A DNA stretch of 64,000 bases. Source: Pseudomonas lactis. GTDB taxonomy: Bacteria > Pseudomonadota > Gammaproteobacteria > Pseudomonadales > Pseudomonadaceae. The first letter of the stretch is position 1. Each line of letters starts with the position of its first letter. The notes under the pieces are model-generated. The model worked only from the letters and a program-made list of their open reading frames with translations. It made no database searches and had not been told where the DNA came from. This document shows, in pieces, positions 1-7,306 of this stretch. The stretch spans positions 124,001 through 188,000 of the forward strand of contig NZ_JYLO01000013.1 in the NCBI RefSeq assembly GCF_001439845.1. The letters run 5' to 3'. The translations under genes and the position numbers were made by a program.

Positions 1-69
1 GCTCAGCGACACACCCTCCAGCACATGGCTTTTGTCGTAGTAGGAATGGATATTCTCGACGATCAGCAT
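1..69 (-). CDS. Branched-chain-type ABC transporter ATP-binding protein, LivF-like (partial, N-terminus only)
   Basis: Only the first 23 codons are inside the window; the gene runs off the left edge. The start (ATG at 67-69) overlaps the TGA stop of the upstream ATPase gene by one base, so the two are translationally coupled. The visible residues (MLIVENIHSYYDKSHVLEGV) fit the N-terminal strand of a LivF/UrtE-type ATPase just ahead of the Walker A motif. As the second ATPase of a five-gene HAAT transporter it would pair with the LivG-like protein at 69-818. The family is assigned mainly from position in the operon. Confidence 0.7.
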   Translation of the reverse strand, partial: MLIVENIHSYYDKSHVLEGVSLS

Positions 70-818
70 CAGGCAGCCTCCCCAAGATAGGCAGTGCGCA
101 CACGTTCATCGGCGCGCACGAATTCCGGCGTGCCTTCCACCAGAATCTGCCCATGGCTCATCACCGTGATGCGCTGGCTGATGGACATGACGATGCTCAT
201 GTTGTGTTCGATCAGCAGCACCGTATGGTCGCGGCCAAGGTCGCTGATCAGTTGGGTCATGATCGGGATATCGTCGATGCCCATGCCCGAGGTGGGCTCG
301 TCGAGCATCAACAGTTTGGGTTTGGAGCCGATCGACATGCCCACCTCCAGCACCCGTTGTTGGCCGTGGGACAACTCACCGGCCAGGGTGTCGGCGCGTG
401 CCGTGAGTTGCAGGCGTTCCAGCACCTGGTCGGCCATCTCCAGGTGTTCGCGCTGGCTGTCGACCCGACGCCAGAAATTCAAGGCTCGCACGCCGTCGCG
501 GCCTTGGGCGGCCAGTCGCAGGTTCTCGCGCACGCTGAGGTTCTGGAACAGGCTGGTGAGTTGGAACGAGCGCGCCATGCCCAGGCCGACGCGGCCGTGG
601 GCGGGCTTGCGCATCAGGTTCTTGCCGTCGAAATGGATCGCCCCGGCGGTGGCCTGGCGCTCACCCGTGAGGCAATGGAACAGGCTGGTCTTGCCGGCGC
701 CGTTGGGGCCTATGATGGTGTGGATGGTGCCGGCTTCAACCTTGAGGTTGACGCCATTGACCGCATGGAACGCGCCGTAGGCCAGCTCCAGGTTTTGGGT
801 TTCCAGCAAGATACTCAT
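69..818 (-). CDS. Branched-chain-type ABC transporter ATP-binding protein, LivG-like
   Basis: This is the 249-residue cytoplasmic ATPase of a HAAT-family importer. It has Walker A (GPNGAGKTS, about residues 40-48), the LivG-type phrase GMARSFQ, the signature LSHGQQR, Walker B (LLMLDEP) and the switch histidine in LIEHNM. An open frame continues 49 codons further upstream, but that stretch is out-of-frame permease sequence. The ATG at 816-818 has a GGACGGG ribosome site and overlaps the permease stop by 4 bases, so it is the better start. It is co-transcribed with LivM- and LivH-like permeases and a binding protein. Confidence 0.93.
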   Translation of the reverse strand: MSILLETQNLELAYGAFHAVNGVNLKVEAGTIHTIIGPNGAGKTSLFHCLTGERQATAGAIHFDGKNLMRKPAHGRVGLGMARSFQLTSLFQNLSVRENLRLAAQGRDGVRALNFWRRVDSQREHLEMADQVLERLQLTARADTLAGELSHGQQRVLEVGMSIGSKPKLLMLDEPTSGMGIDDIPIMTQLISDLGRDHTVLLIEHNMSIVMSISQRITVMSHGQILVEGTPEFVRADERVRTAYLGEAA

Positions 819-1825
819 AGCCCGTCCTCCTTGGCGACGACCACGGGTTTGCGCGTGCCGCGCACCTTCTCGAACAGCGACGCGAGGCCGCCCCACAACC
901 CGCCGCGCATGAAGATCACCACCAGGATCAGGATCACCCCCAGCAGCATCAGCCAGCGCGGCCACAGGTCGGAGAGGAAATCCCCCAGCAGCACGATGGA
1001 GCCGGCGCCCAGCAGTGAGCCGAACAGCGAGCCGGTGCCGCCGACGATGGTCATGATCAGGATGTTCTCGGACATCGCCAGGTCGATATTCGACAGCGGC
1101 ACAAAGTGCAGCAGCATGGCGTACAGCGCCCCGGCAATCCCGGTGACCGCGCCGGACAGCACGAACACCAGGATCTTGAAGTGGCGCGTGTCGTAGCCGA
1201 TGGCCGAGGCGCGGGTTTCATTTTCGCGAATCGCCATCAGCGTGCTGCCAAACGGTGAGGCGATCACCCGACGTGCGCCGACGAAGATCAGCAAGAACAG
1301 CACCGCGACAAAACCGTAGAACGCGCGGGCATCGGCCAGGGACAGCAGCACGGTGTCACCCACCCGGATTTCCGGGCGCGGCACGCTGAGGAGGCCGTTG
1401 TCGCCACCGGTCCAGTCGCTCAGGGTGTAGGCAACAAAGTAAGCCATCTGGCTGAACGCCAACGTGAGCATCACGAAATAAATGCCGGTGCGTCGAATCG
1501 CCAGGGCACCCACCAGCAAAGCCAGCACGCCGCCGGCCAGCGCCGCGCCCAGCAACGCGGTGAATAGGCCCAGTTGCAGGTGGATCATCAACAGCGCCGC
1601 GCAATAAGCGCCGGCGCCAAAGAAGATGCCTTGGCCGAAGGACAGCAGCCCGGTGTAGCCCAGCAGCAGGTTGCAGGCCAGGGCGGCCATGGCAAAGATC
1701 AGGATCTCGGTGGCCAGGGTCGCCGAGGGCAATACCAACGGCAGGCCGATCAGCACGGCCAGCACCCACAGCAACATGGCTCTGGATTGGGTCTTGGCGA
1801 ACGGCAGGGGGTTTTTCTCGCTCAT
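815..1825 (-). CDS. Branched-chain-type ABC transporter permease, LivM-like
   Basis: This is a 336-residue integral membrane protein with about ten hydrophobic segments. It carries the LivM-family loop LGYTGLLSFGQG near residue 55 and the cytoplasmic EAA-like segment around AIRENETRASAIGYD (about residue 200), which contacts the ATPase. It forms the translocation channel with the LivH-like permease. It starts one base after the stop of that gene and overlaps the ATPase gene downstream by 4 bases. The substrate cannot be read from the permease; a short-chain amide, amino acid or small organic acid would all fit the family. Confidence 0.92.
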   Translation of the reverse strand: MSEKNPLPFAKTQSRAMLLWVLAVLIGLPLVLPSATLATEILIFAMAALACNLLLGYTGLLSFGQGIFFGAGAYCAALLMIHLQLGLFTALLGAALAGGVLALLVGALAIRRTGIYFVMLTLAFSQMAYFVAYTLSDWTGGDNGLLSVPRPEIRVGDTVLLSLADARAFYGFVAVLFLLIFVGARRVIASPFGSTLMAIRENETRASAIGYDTRHFKILVFVLSGAVTGIAGALYAMLLHFVPLSNIDLAMSENILIMTIVGGTGSLFGSLLGAGSIVLLGDFLSDLWPRWLMLLGVILILVVIFMRGGLWGGLASLFEKVRGTRKPVVVAKEDGL

Positions 1826-1826
1826 G

Positions 1827-2687
1827 TCAGGCTCTCCCGAACAGACCGTAAGGGCGCACCAGAATCACCACGGCCATGGCGCCGTAGATCATCAGGCTCG
1901 CACCCTGGGGCCAGAGTGTGGTCATCAGGCTTTGCACCACGCCCACCAGCAAACCGCCGACCAGCGCGCCGCTGAACGAGCCCATGCCGCCGATCACCAC
2001 CACCACGAAGGCGATGCCCAAAATCTCCGGGCCGACGAAGGGCTGGGCGCCGCGCAAGGGTGCGAACAACACCCCGGCGACACCGGCCAGGGCGACGCCG
2101 AGGGCGAAGGTCATGGAGAACAGGCGGAAAATATTGGTGCCCAGCAGCGACACGGTTTCAGTGCTTTCACTGCCGGCGCGCACCAGGGCACCGAAGCGCG
2201 TGCGTTCCAGCAGCAGCCACAGGCCCAGGCCCACCAGCCCGGAAAACACAATGAGGAACAGGCGGTAGTAGGGATAGACAAAGTCACCCACCACCAGCAC
2301 GCCGCGCAGCAGCTCTGGTACGGCGACGCTTTTGCCCACTGGGCCCCAGATCATCACGCTGGCTTCCTGGATGATCAGGGCGATCCCTAAGGTCACCAGA
2401 ATCTGGAACATGTGCGGCAAGTGGTAGATGCGTTGGATCAGCAAGCGCTCGATCACCCAGGCCAGCGCGGCCACCACCAGCGGCGCGATCAGCAGCGCCA
2501 GCCAGAAGTTGCCGGTAAGGCTCACGGCGGTGTAGCAGATGTAGGCGCCGAGCAGGAAGAACGCGCCGTGGGCGAAGTTGACGAAGTTGAGCAAGCCGAA
2601 AATGATCGTCAGCCCCACCGCGATCAGGAAGTAGATCATCCCCAACCCGAGGCCGTTGAGAATCTGGAACAGGTACAGATTAAGCAT
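1827..2687 (-). CDS. Branched-chain-type ABC transporter permease, LivH-like
   Basis: This is a 286-residue inner-membrane permease with eight or nine hydrophobic segments. The N-terminal phrase GLGMIYFLIAVGLTIIFGLL followed by NFAHG is characteristic of LivH/UrtB proteins, and the C-terminal GGMGSFSGALVGGL is also typical. The ATG at 2685-2687 has a strong GGAGGGTG ribosome site. A 57-base gap separates it from the upstream binding-protein gene. It pairs with LivM to form the channel of the HAAT importer. Confidence 0.93.
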   Translation of the reverse strand: MLNLYLFQILNGLGLGMIYFLIAVGLTIIFGLLNFVNFAHGAFFLLGAYICYTAVSLTGNFWLALLIAPLVVAALAWVIERLLIQRIYHLPHMFQILVTLGIALIIQEASVMIWGPVGKSVAVPELLRGVLVVGDFVYPYYRLFLIVFSGLVGLGLWLLLERTRFGALVRAGSESTETVSLLGTNIFRLFSMTFALGVALAGVAGVLFAPLRGAQPFVGPEILGIAFVVVVIGGMGSFSGALVGGLLVGVVQSLMTTLWPQGASLMIYGAMAVVILVRPYGLFGRA

Positions 2688-2744
2688 GCAGGCACCCTCC
2701 GCAGACGGCCGCTTGCACGGCCCTGCGCGACAAAAGTTAAGCGG

Positions 2745-3947
2745 TCAGCCGAGTGTGCAGCCCGTCGCCTCGACTGCGGGGAACGACTGGCCAGCGCTGA
2801 GCACTTTGGCCAGGTCGTCCTTGTCGGCCATGTCGCCGCTGGCCTTGCCGATCAACAGGTAATAATCCTTGATCACCTGGTGGTCGCCGGCGCGGATCGA
2901 CTCCTTGCCGGTCGGGCCTTCGTAGCTCAAGCCCTGCATGGCCTTGGCCACGGTCGGGCCGTCGAAGCTGCCGGTGGCAATGATGGTGTCGAGCATGACT
3001 TTGGTGCTGATGTAGTCGGCGGCCAGCGGGTAGGTAGGGTTGATGCCGTAGGTGGCCTGGGTGAGCTTGACCAGTTCACGGTTGAGCGGGGTGTCGACCT
3101 GATGCCAGTACTGCGCGCCCAGGTACACGCCTTCGAGCACATCGCTGCCCAGTTCCTGGAATTGATCCAGGCCGGCAGACCACACCAGCAAGACCTTCAT
3201 GCGTTCCTTGATGCCGAAGTTCACCGCCTGGCGCAGGGTGTTGGACGATTGGCTGCCGAAGTTGAGCAGCACCAGCACATCGGGCTTGGTGGAAATGGCG
3301 TTGGTCAGATAGCCGGAGAATTCCTGTTCTTGCAGCGAGTGATAGCTGTTGCCCACGTGTTCCAGGCCATGTTCCTTGAGCACGTTCTTGGCGCCTTCGA
3401 GCAAGGCTTCGCCGAACACGTATTGCGGGGTGATGGTGTACCAGCGCTTGGCGTCCGGCAGCAGCTTGATCAGCGGCACCATGGTTTCGCGGATCGCGCC
3501 GTAGGTGGGGACCGACCAGCGGAAGGTCGCCTTGTTGCAGTCCTTGCCTGTAACTTCATCGGCGCCCACCGGGGTCATGAACACGCCGCCGACCTTGTCC
3601 ACTTCCTTGGCCACTGCCAGGGCGGAAGACGATAGCGTGCAGCCCTGGAAGAACCGCGCGCCGTCCTGCTGTATGGCTTCCTGCACCTTGCGCACCGCCT
3701 TGCCGGCGTTGCCTTCGGTGTCGATGACCTTGTAGTTCAGCGGGCGGCCGAGCAATTGGGGGTGTTGTTGCACCGCCAGGCGCGAACCCATGTCGGCAAA
3801 TTTGCCATAGCTGGCAAAGGCGCCAGACATGGACTTGAGGCCGTAAAAGGTAAAAGGCTCGGCGGCGAATGCCGAACGCACGCTCAGCGGAAGGCTGAGG
3901 GCGGCGGCTGCGGTGAGGCTGGCTTTCAATAACGTACGACGCTGCAT
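2745..3947 (-). CDS. ABC transporter substrate-binding protein (HAAT family, periplasmic)
   Basis: This is a 400-residue periplasmic binding protein of the LivK/AmiC type (Peripla_BP_6). The N-terminus MQRRTLLKASLTAAAAL ending near SAFAAEP has a twin-arginine-like RR motif and a hydrophobic core, so export is clear; the RR suggests but does not prove Tat. A longer frame reaches 4136 but runs through a REP palindrome. The ATG at 3945-3947 has an AGGGAG ribosome site. The ligand is not identifiable by eye. It is first in the transport operon and follows the GntR-type regulator gene. Confidence 0.9.
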   Translation of the reverse strand: MQRRTLLKASLTAAAALSLPLSVRSAFAAEPFTFYGLKSMSGAFASYGKFADMGSRLAVQQHPQLLGRPLNYKVIDTEGNAGKAVRKVQEAIQQDGARFFQGCTLSSSALAVAKEVDKVGGVFMTPVGADEVTGKDCNKATFRWSVPTYGAIRETMVPLIKLLPDAKRWYTITPQYVFGEALLEGAKNVLKEHGLEHVGNSYHSLQEQEFSGYLTNAISTKPDVLVLLNFGSQSSNTLRQAVNFGIKERMKVLLVWSAGLDQFQELGSDVLEGVYLGAQYWHQVDTPLNRELVKLTQATYGINPTYPLAADYISTKVMLDTIIATGSFDGPTVAKAMQGLSYEGPTGKESIRAGDHQVIKDYYLLIGKASGDMADKDDLAKVLSAGQSFPAVEATGCTLG

Positions 3948-4033
3948 GGGGTGACTCCCTGGTTTAGTTATTGGCAGGAGCGGCAAGGGCGATACGGTGG
4001 AGCAAGGGCCTGTGGGCAGGCTTGTTATTAGAT

Positions 4034-4119
4034 GTGGGAGCTGGCTTGCCTGCGATGCAGGCGCCTCGGTATTACAGGGAAGGCCGAGTCGATGCCATCG
4101 CAGGCAAGCCAGCTCCCAC
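4034..4119. repeat. REPIN, REP pair of the GTGGGAGCTGGCTTGCCTGC type
   Basis: Two inverted REP units begin and end with GTGGGAGCTGGCTTGCCTGC and its complement, spaced to about 86 bases, between the GntR-type regulator gene and the binding-protein gene. This is the first of several near-identical copies in the window. It lies inside a co-directional operon, so it may act as an attenuator or RNA-stability hairpin. Confidence 0.9.
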
Positions 4120-4154
4120 ATTGATCGGGTTCCCACATTGGATGTTCGGTGTGT

Positions 4155-4922
4155 TTAAGAGTGGTCGAACTCCAGTAGAAAGTGCGGGCTTACCTGGCCT
4201 TCCAGAGCGGTCATATGGTGTTCGGCATCGCACATGTGTTCATGCATCAAGCTGCGTACCGCGCTTTCATCCCCAGCGCGAAAGGCGATCAGCAGTTGCT
4301 TGTGATAGTCGAGGTTGGCCGCGTCGAACTGCTTGCGCTTGGGCTTGTAGGCCTTTTTCAGCACCACCAGATCGCGCAGCAAGTCATTGAGAAACTGCGC
4401 CATGAAACTCAGCAGCGGGTTGGGGCACGCCCGGGCCAGCAGGTTGTGGAACTCCAGTTCCGCCAGGCGCTGTTCGCGCTGGCCGGCTTCGCTGTCTTCG
4501 GGGGCGCTGCAAAACTCCACGTTGGCTTGCAGGGCGATGTAATCGTCTTCGCTCAAACGCCCCAGCACCGACACTGCCAGTTCCACTTCGATTACCTTGC
4601 GCAGTTGGTAGACCTGCTCGCCGTCCAGGTGCTGGAAGTGCAGGTAATTGCGCAAGGCGCGGCTGGCCGGTTCAGTGCCGGCCTGATTCAAGTAGGCCCC
4701 GCCGCTGGGGCCGGTGCGTGTGCTCACCAGGCCTTCGACCTCCAGCGCCTTGAGCGCTTCGCGCGCCGAGCCCTTGGAGCACTGGAAACTTTCCATCAGC
4801 TCGCGTTCGGTGGGCAGGCGGTCGCCGGGCTTCAAGGCGTCGGTGACGATCGAGCGCTTGACCGACTCGACAATCACATCGGACAGCTTCTGGCGTTTGC
4901 GGCGTAGCGGTCGACTCAGCAT
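4155..4922 (-). CDS. GntR-family transcriptional regulator, FadR/FCD subfamily
   Basis: This is a 255-residue regulator. The N-terminal winged helix-turn-helix (about residues 10-75) has the GntR signature LKPGDRLPTERELMESFQCS and EALKALEVEGLV. The C-terminal all-helical FCD domain (about 95-235) carries scattered histidines (for example HNLLARA, HKQLL, HEHMCDAEHH) of the kind that bind metal and carboxylate ligands. It is upstream of, and in the same direction as, the HAAT transporter, so it probably controls that operon in response to the transported acid or amide. The promoter region 4923-5030 is AT-rich with a TTATC/GATAA inverted pair. Confidence 0.9.
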   Translation of the reverse strand: MLSRPLRRKRQKLSDVIVESVKRSIVTDALKPGDRLPTERELMESFQCSKGSAREALKALEVEGLVSTRTGPSGGAYLNQAGTEPASRALRNYLHFQHLDGEQVYQLRKVIEVELAVSVLGRLSEDDYIALQANVEFCSAPEDSEAGQREQRLAELEFHNLLARACPNPLLSFMAQFLNDLLRDLVVLKKAYKPKRKQFDAANLDYHKQLLIAFRAGDESAVRSLMHEHMCDAEHHMTALEGQVSPHFLLEFDHS

Positions 4923-5030
4923 GGCGGTGATTTATCGTATTAATGCGGATAAATAGTACTTAATAACGATTGGGCAGGGGCGTCAACGCAAGGGGTCGTT
5001 TTCGGTGAATAGGGGTCGTAAATGCGCAGG

Positions 5031-5789
5031 TTATTCCCAGGCGCCCAAATCCAGGCAGCGTGCGGACGCCGGCGGCTGTTTACCGTAAGCGAGGAAATCC
5101 CCCAGCCAACGGCTCACGCAGCCGTCGGCGCCTGCGTGTGCCGACTCCTTGAGCAAGAGTTGCTCGACACCGGTGGCGAGTGGTTCGCCAGGTTCGGTAT
5201 TGATCAGCACCATGCGCCCGACGCGCTCGGGAAACAGCGTGCCATAGCGGCTGCCCAGGCGAGTGGCCGCGGCGTTGCCCAGGTAGTTGAGGCGTGCCTC
5301 GCCCAGTTGCCCGCGCACGAACTCCATATCCTGCGCGGCCTGTTCCACGCCATTGCCTTGGCGCAGGTCGCGGGTGCTCAGCTCGATCACGTCATAACGG
5401 TCGACCAGGGTGCGATAGGCCTGGGTGGCAAGCGACTCCCAGCGACTGGCCAGGTGAAGGACGAAAGGTGCGCCTTTGGCCTGTTGGGGGTCGCCTGCCT
5501 GAATGAACACCACACCCTCACGGTTGAGCGGCTGCCGTGCGCCTACCCGTGTCACGCTCAGGCGTATGCGGCCGCGCTGGGGGGCGGCATGGTCGCGGGG
5601 CACGCTGACCAGGCCGCATTGGGTGCGGCCAACCACTTCGGGGTCCAGGCGCGCTGTTGCAGTGAGTGGGCAGTCCAGCAACCAGTCGATCGCGGTGGGG
5701 GCGATCAAGGGCTCGGCCAACGCCAGGTTTGGTATCAGCCAGAAGCCGATGCAGGCCAGGCCGTTTACAAAAGCGCTGGGTTTCATCAT
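5031..5789 (-). CDS. Exported alpha/beta-hydrolase-like protein lacking the nucleophile serine (probable pseudoenzyme)
   Basis: This 252-residue protein has a signal peptide (hydrophobic core to LALAEP, about residue 26). It resembles the N-terminal half of secreted tripeptidyl-aminopeptidase-type alpha/beta hydrolases: CGLVSVPRDHAAP (58-70), RYDVIELSTRDLRQGNG (131-147) and the elbow region YLGNAAATRLGSRYGTLFPE (169-188). In active relatives the elbow reads G-x-S-x-G-T; here the aligned residues are G171-N-A173-A-A-T, so the serine and second glycine are gone. The protein also ends before the usual catalytic Asp and His. It may bind rather than hydrolyse, or be decaying. It sits just downstream of opmQ in the same direction. 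Confidence 0.72.
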   Translation of the reverse strand: MMKPSAFVNGLACIGFWLIPNLALAEPLIAPTAIDWLLDCPLTATARLDPEVVGRTQCGLVSVPRDHAAPQRGRIRLSVTRVGARQPLNREGVVFIQAGDPQQAKGAPFVLHLASRWESLATQAYRTLVDRYDVIELSTRDLRQGNGVEQAAQDMEFVRGQLGEARLNYLGNAAATRLGSRYGTLFPERVGRMVLINTEPGEPLATGVEQLLLKESAHAGADGCVSRWLGDFLAYGKQPPASARCLDLGAWE

Positions 5790-5893
5790 GAGGTCCCGGG
5801 CATCCGTGTGATAACGGCTTTTTTACCAAGGACCTTGGGGTGGAAAATGTAAGGTGAAGAAACAGCTGGTGTATGAAATATGAGTTTCGTTTA

Positions 5894-7306
5894 TCAGATA
5901 TCGGTGTTCCAGCCACCGCCTAGCGCTTTGTACAGGGCGATGCTGGCCTGCAGGCGCGACAAACGCAGCAGTACGTTCTGGTCCTGGGCGTCGTACAGGG
6001 TGCGCTGGGTTTCCAGTACCGTGAGCAGGTCTTCGGCGCCGGCCTCATAGCGGCTTTGGGCAATCTGGAAGGCGGTCTGCGCCTGGTGCAGTTCCTCGGT
6101 TTGCCACTGGCGTTGCTGGTCCAGGCGGGTGATGCTGCTGAGGGCTTTTTCCACATCGGCAAAGCCGTTGATGATCGCCCCGCGGTAGGTTTGCAGCAGT
6201 TCATCCTGGCGTGCCCGAGCCTTGTCGCGCTCGGCGCTCAGCCGGCCATTGTTGAAGATCGGCGCCATCAGGCCCGAGGTCAGTGTGTAGAAAGGGCTGC
6301 GCAGGATCTCTTCGGCCTTGGACGCGCCTGAGCCGAGCGTTGCGCCCAACGTCACCGTCGGCAGCATGGCCGCACGGGCCACCGTGACGTCGGCACTGGC
6401 CGCCGCCAACTGGGCCTCGGCCTGGGCGAGATCGGGGCGCCGGCTCAATAACTGGCTGGGCACGCCGGGCCCGATACTCGGCCAGCTCAGTGCATGGAAG
6501 GGTTCTGTGCCCAGGTCCAGGGCCTGCACGGGCTGGCCGAGCAAGGCGGCGAGGGTGATCTGCGATTCTTCGGCCGATTGCTCGATCAGCGGCAGTTGCC
6601 GTTGCTGACCGGCCACCAGGCTTTTCTGTTGTGCCAGTTCCAGGGCCGTGGCGGAACCGGCATCAAAGCGGGTCTGCACCAGGTTCAGCACATTGCGCGC
6701 ATTCGCCAGGTTGAGCTCGGCAATCTGCAAACGCTGGCGTGCGGCCAGGGTTTGCGCGTAGCGGTCGGCGACGTTGCTGAGCAGGGTCAGCTCCACGTTG
6801 GCCTGATCGAACTCACTGGCCTGCAGGCTGTGCACGGCGCTGTCGCGCGCAGCGGCGCGGCCACCCCAGAAGTCGATTTCGTAGCTGGCCGTGAGGTTGG
6901 CGTCATAGTTGGTGACGGTCCTGTTGCTCTCGGTGGCGTCCAGCTCCGAGTTGCCGCTGCCGCGCAACAGCCGTTGACGGCTGGCGCCGAGGTTGAACTT
7001 CAGCTCCGGCAACAACGGTGCACCGGCGATCACCGCCGTGGCCTGGGCCTGGCGGACACGCGCCATGGCCGCCGCTACGTCGAAGCTGTCACGGCGGGCC
7101 TGGTCGATCAGGCGGTTCAACGCCGGGCTGCCAAACTGCGTCCACCAGTGTTGGTTGGTGGCTTGGTTTACCTCGTGCTCGGCATAGTGCCAAGCGGCGG
7201 GCGCAGCGATGCCGCTGTCGATGGCGGGCGGGTTAGCGCCACAGGCCGTGAGCAACAGGCACACACTGAGCGCTGACAGTTGTGGAGTGAGAGATCGTTT
7301 ATTCAC
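5894..7306 (-). CDS. opmQ: Outer membrane efflux lipoprotein OpmQ (pyoverdine export/recycling)
   Basis: This is a 470-residue TolC-like outer membrane factor of the NodT lipoprotein family. It has a signal peptide with lipobox LLTAC (Cys about residue 22) and two OEP repeats rich in long helices (about 60-250 and 280-460), with LLSRRPDLAQAEAQLAAASA marking the second. The GTG start overlaps the pvdT stop by 8 bases. It completes the PvdR-PvdT-OpmQ pump, which in P. aeruginosa and P. putida exports new and recycled pyoverdine. The gene order and neighbours match that system, not a generic MacAB pump. Confidence 0.9.
   Translation of the reverse strand: MNKRSLTPQLSALSVCLLLTACGANPPAIDSGIAAPAAWHYAEHEVNQATNQHWWTQFGSPALNRLIDQARRDSFDVAAAMARVRQAQATAVIAGAPLLPELKFNLGASRQRLLRGSGNSELDATESNRTVTNYDANLTASYEIDFWGGRAAARDSAVHSLQASEFDQANVELTLLSNVADRYAQTLAARQRLQIAELNLANARNVLNLVQTRFDAGSATALELAQQKSLVAGQQRQLPLIEQSAEESQITLAALLGQPVQALDLGTEPFHALSWPSIGPGVPSQLLSRRPDLAQAEAQLAAASADVTVARAAMLPTVTLGATLGSGASKAEEILRSPFYTLTSGLMAPIFNNGRLSAERDKARARQDELLQTYRGAIINGFADVEKALSSITRLDQQRQWQTEELHQAQTAFQIAQSRYEAGAEDLLTVLETQRTLYDAQDQNVLLRLSRLQASIALYKALGGGWNTDI

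Noticed and set aside
69..965. Longer start for the LivG-like ATPase gene (298 codons)
   Set aside because: The extra 49 codons overlap the upstream permease gene, are out-of-frame permease sequence rich in Arg and Gly, and precede an ATG with a good ribosome site.
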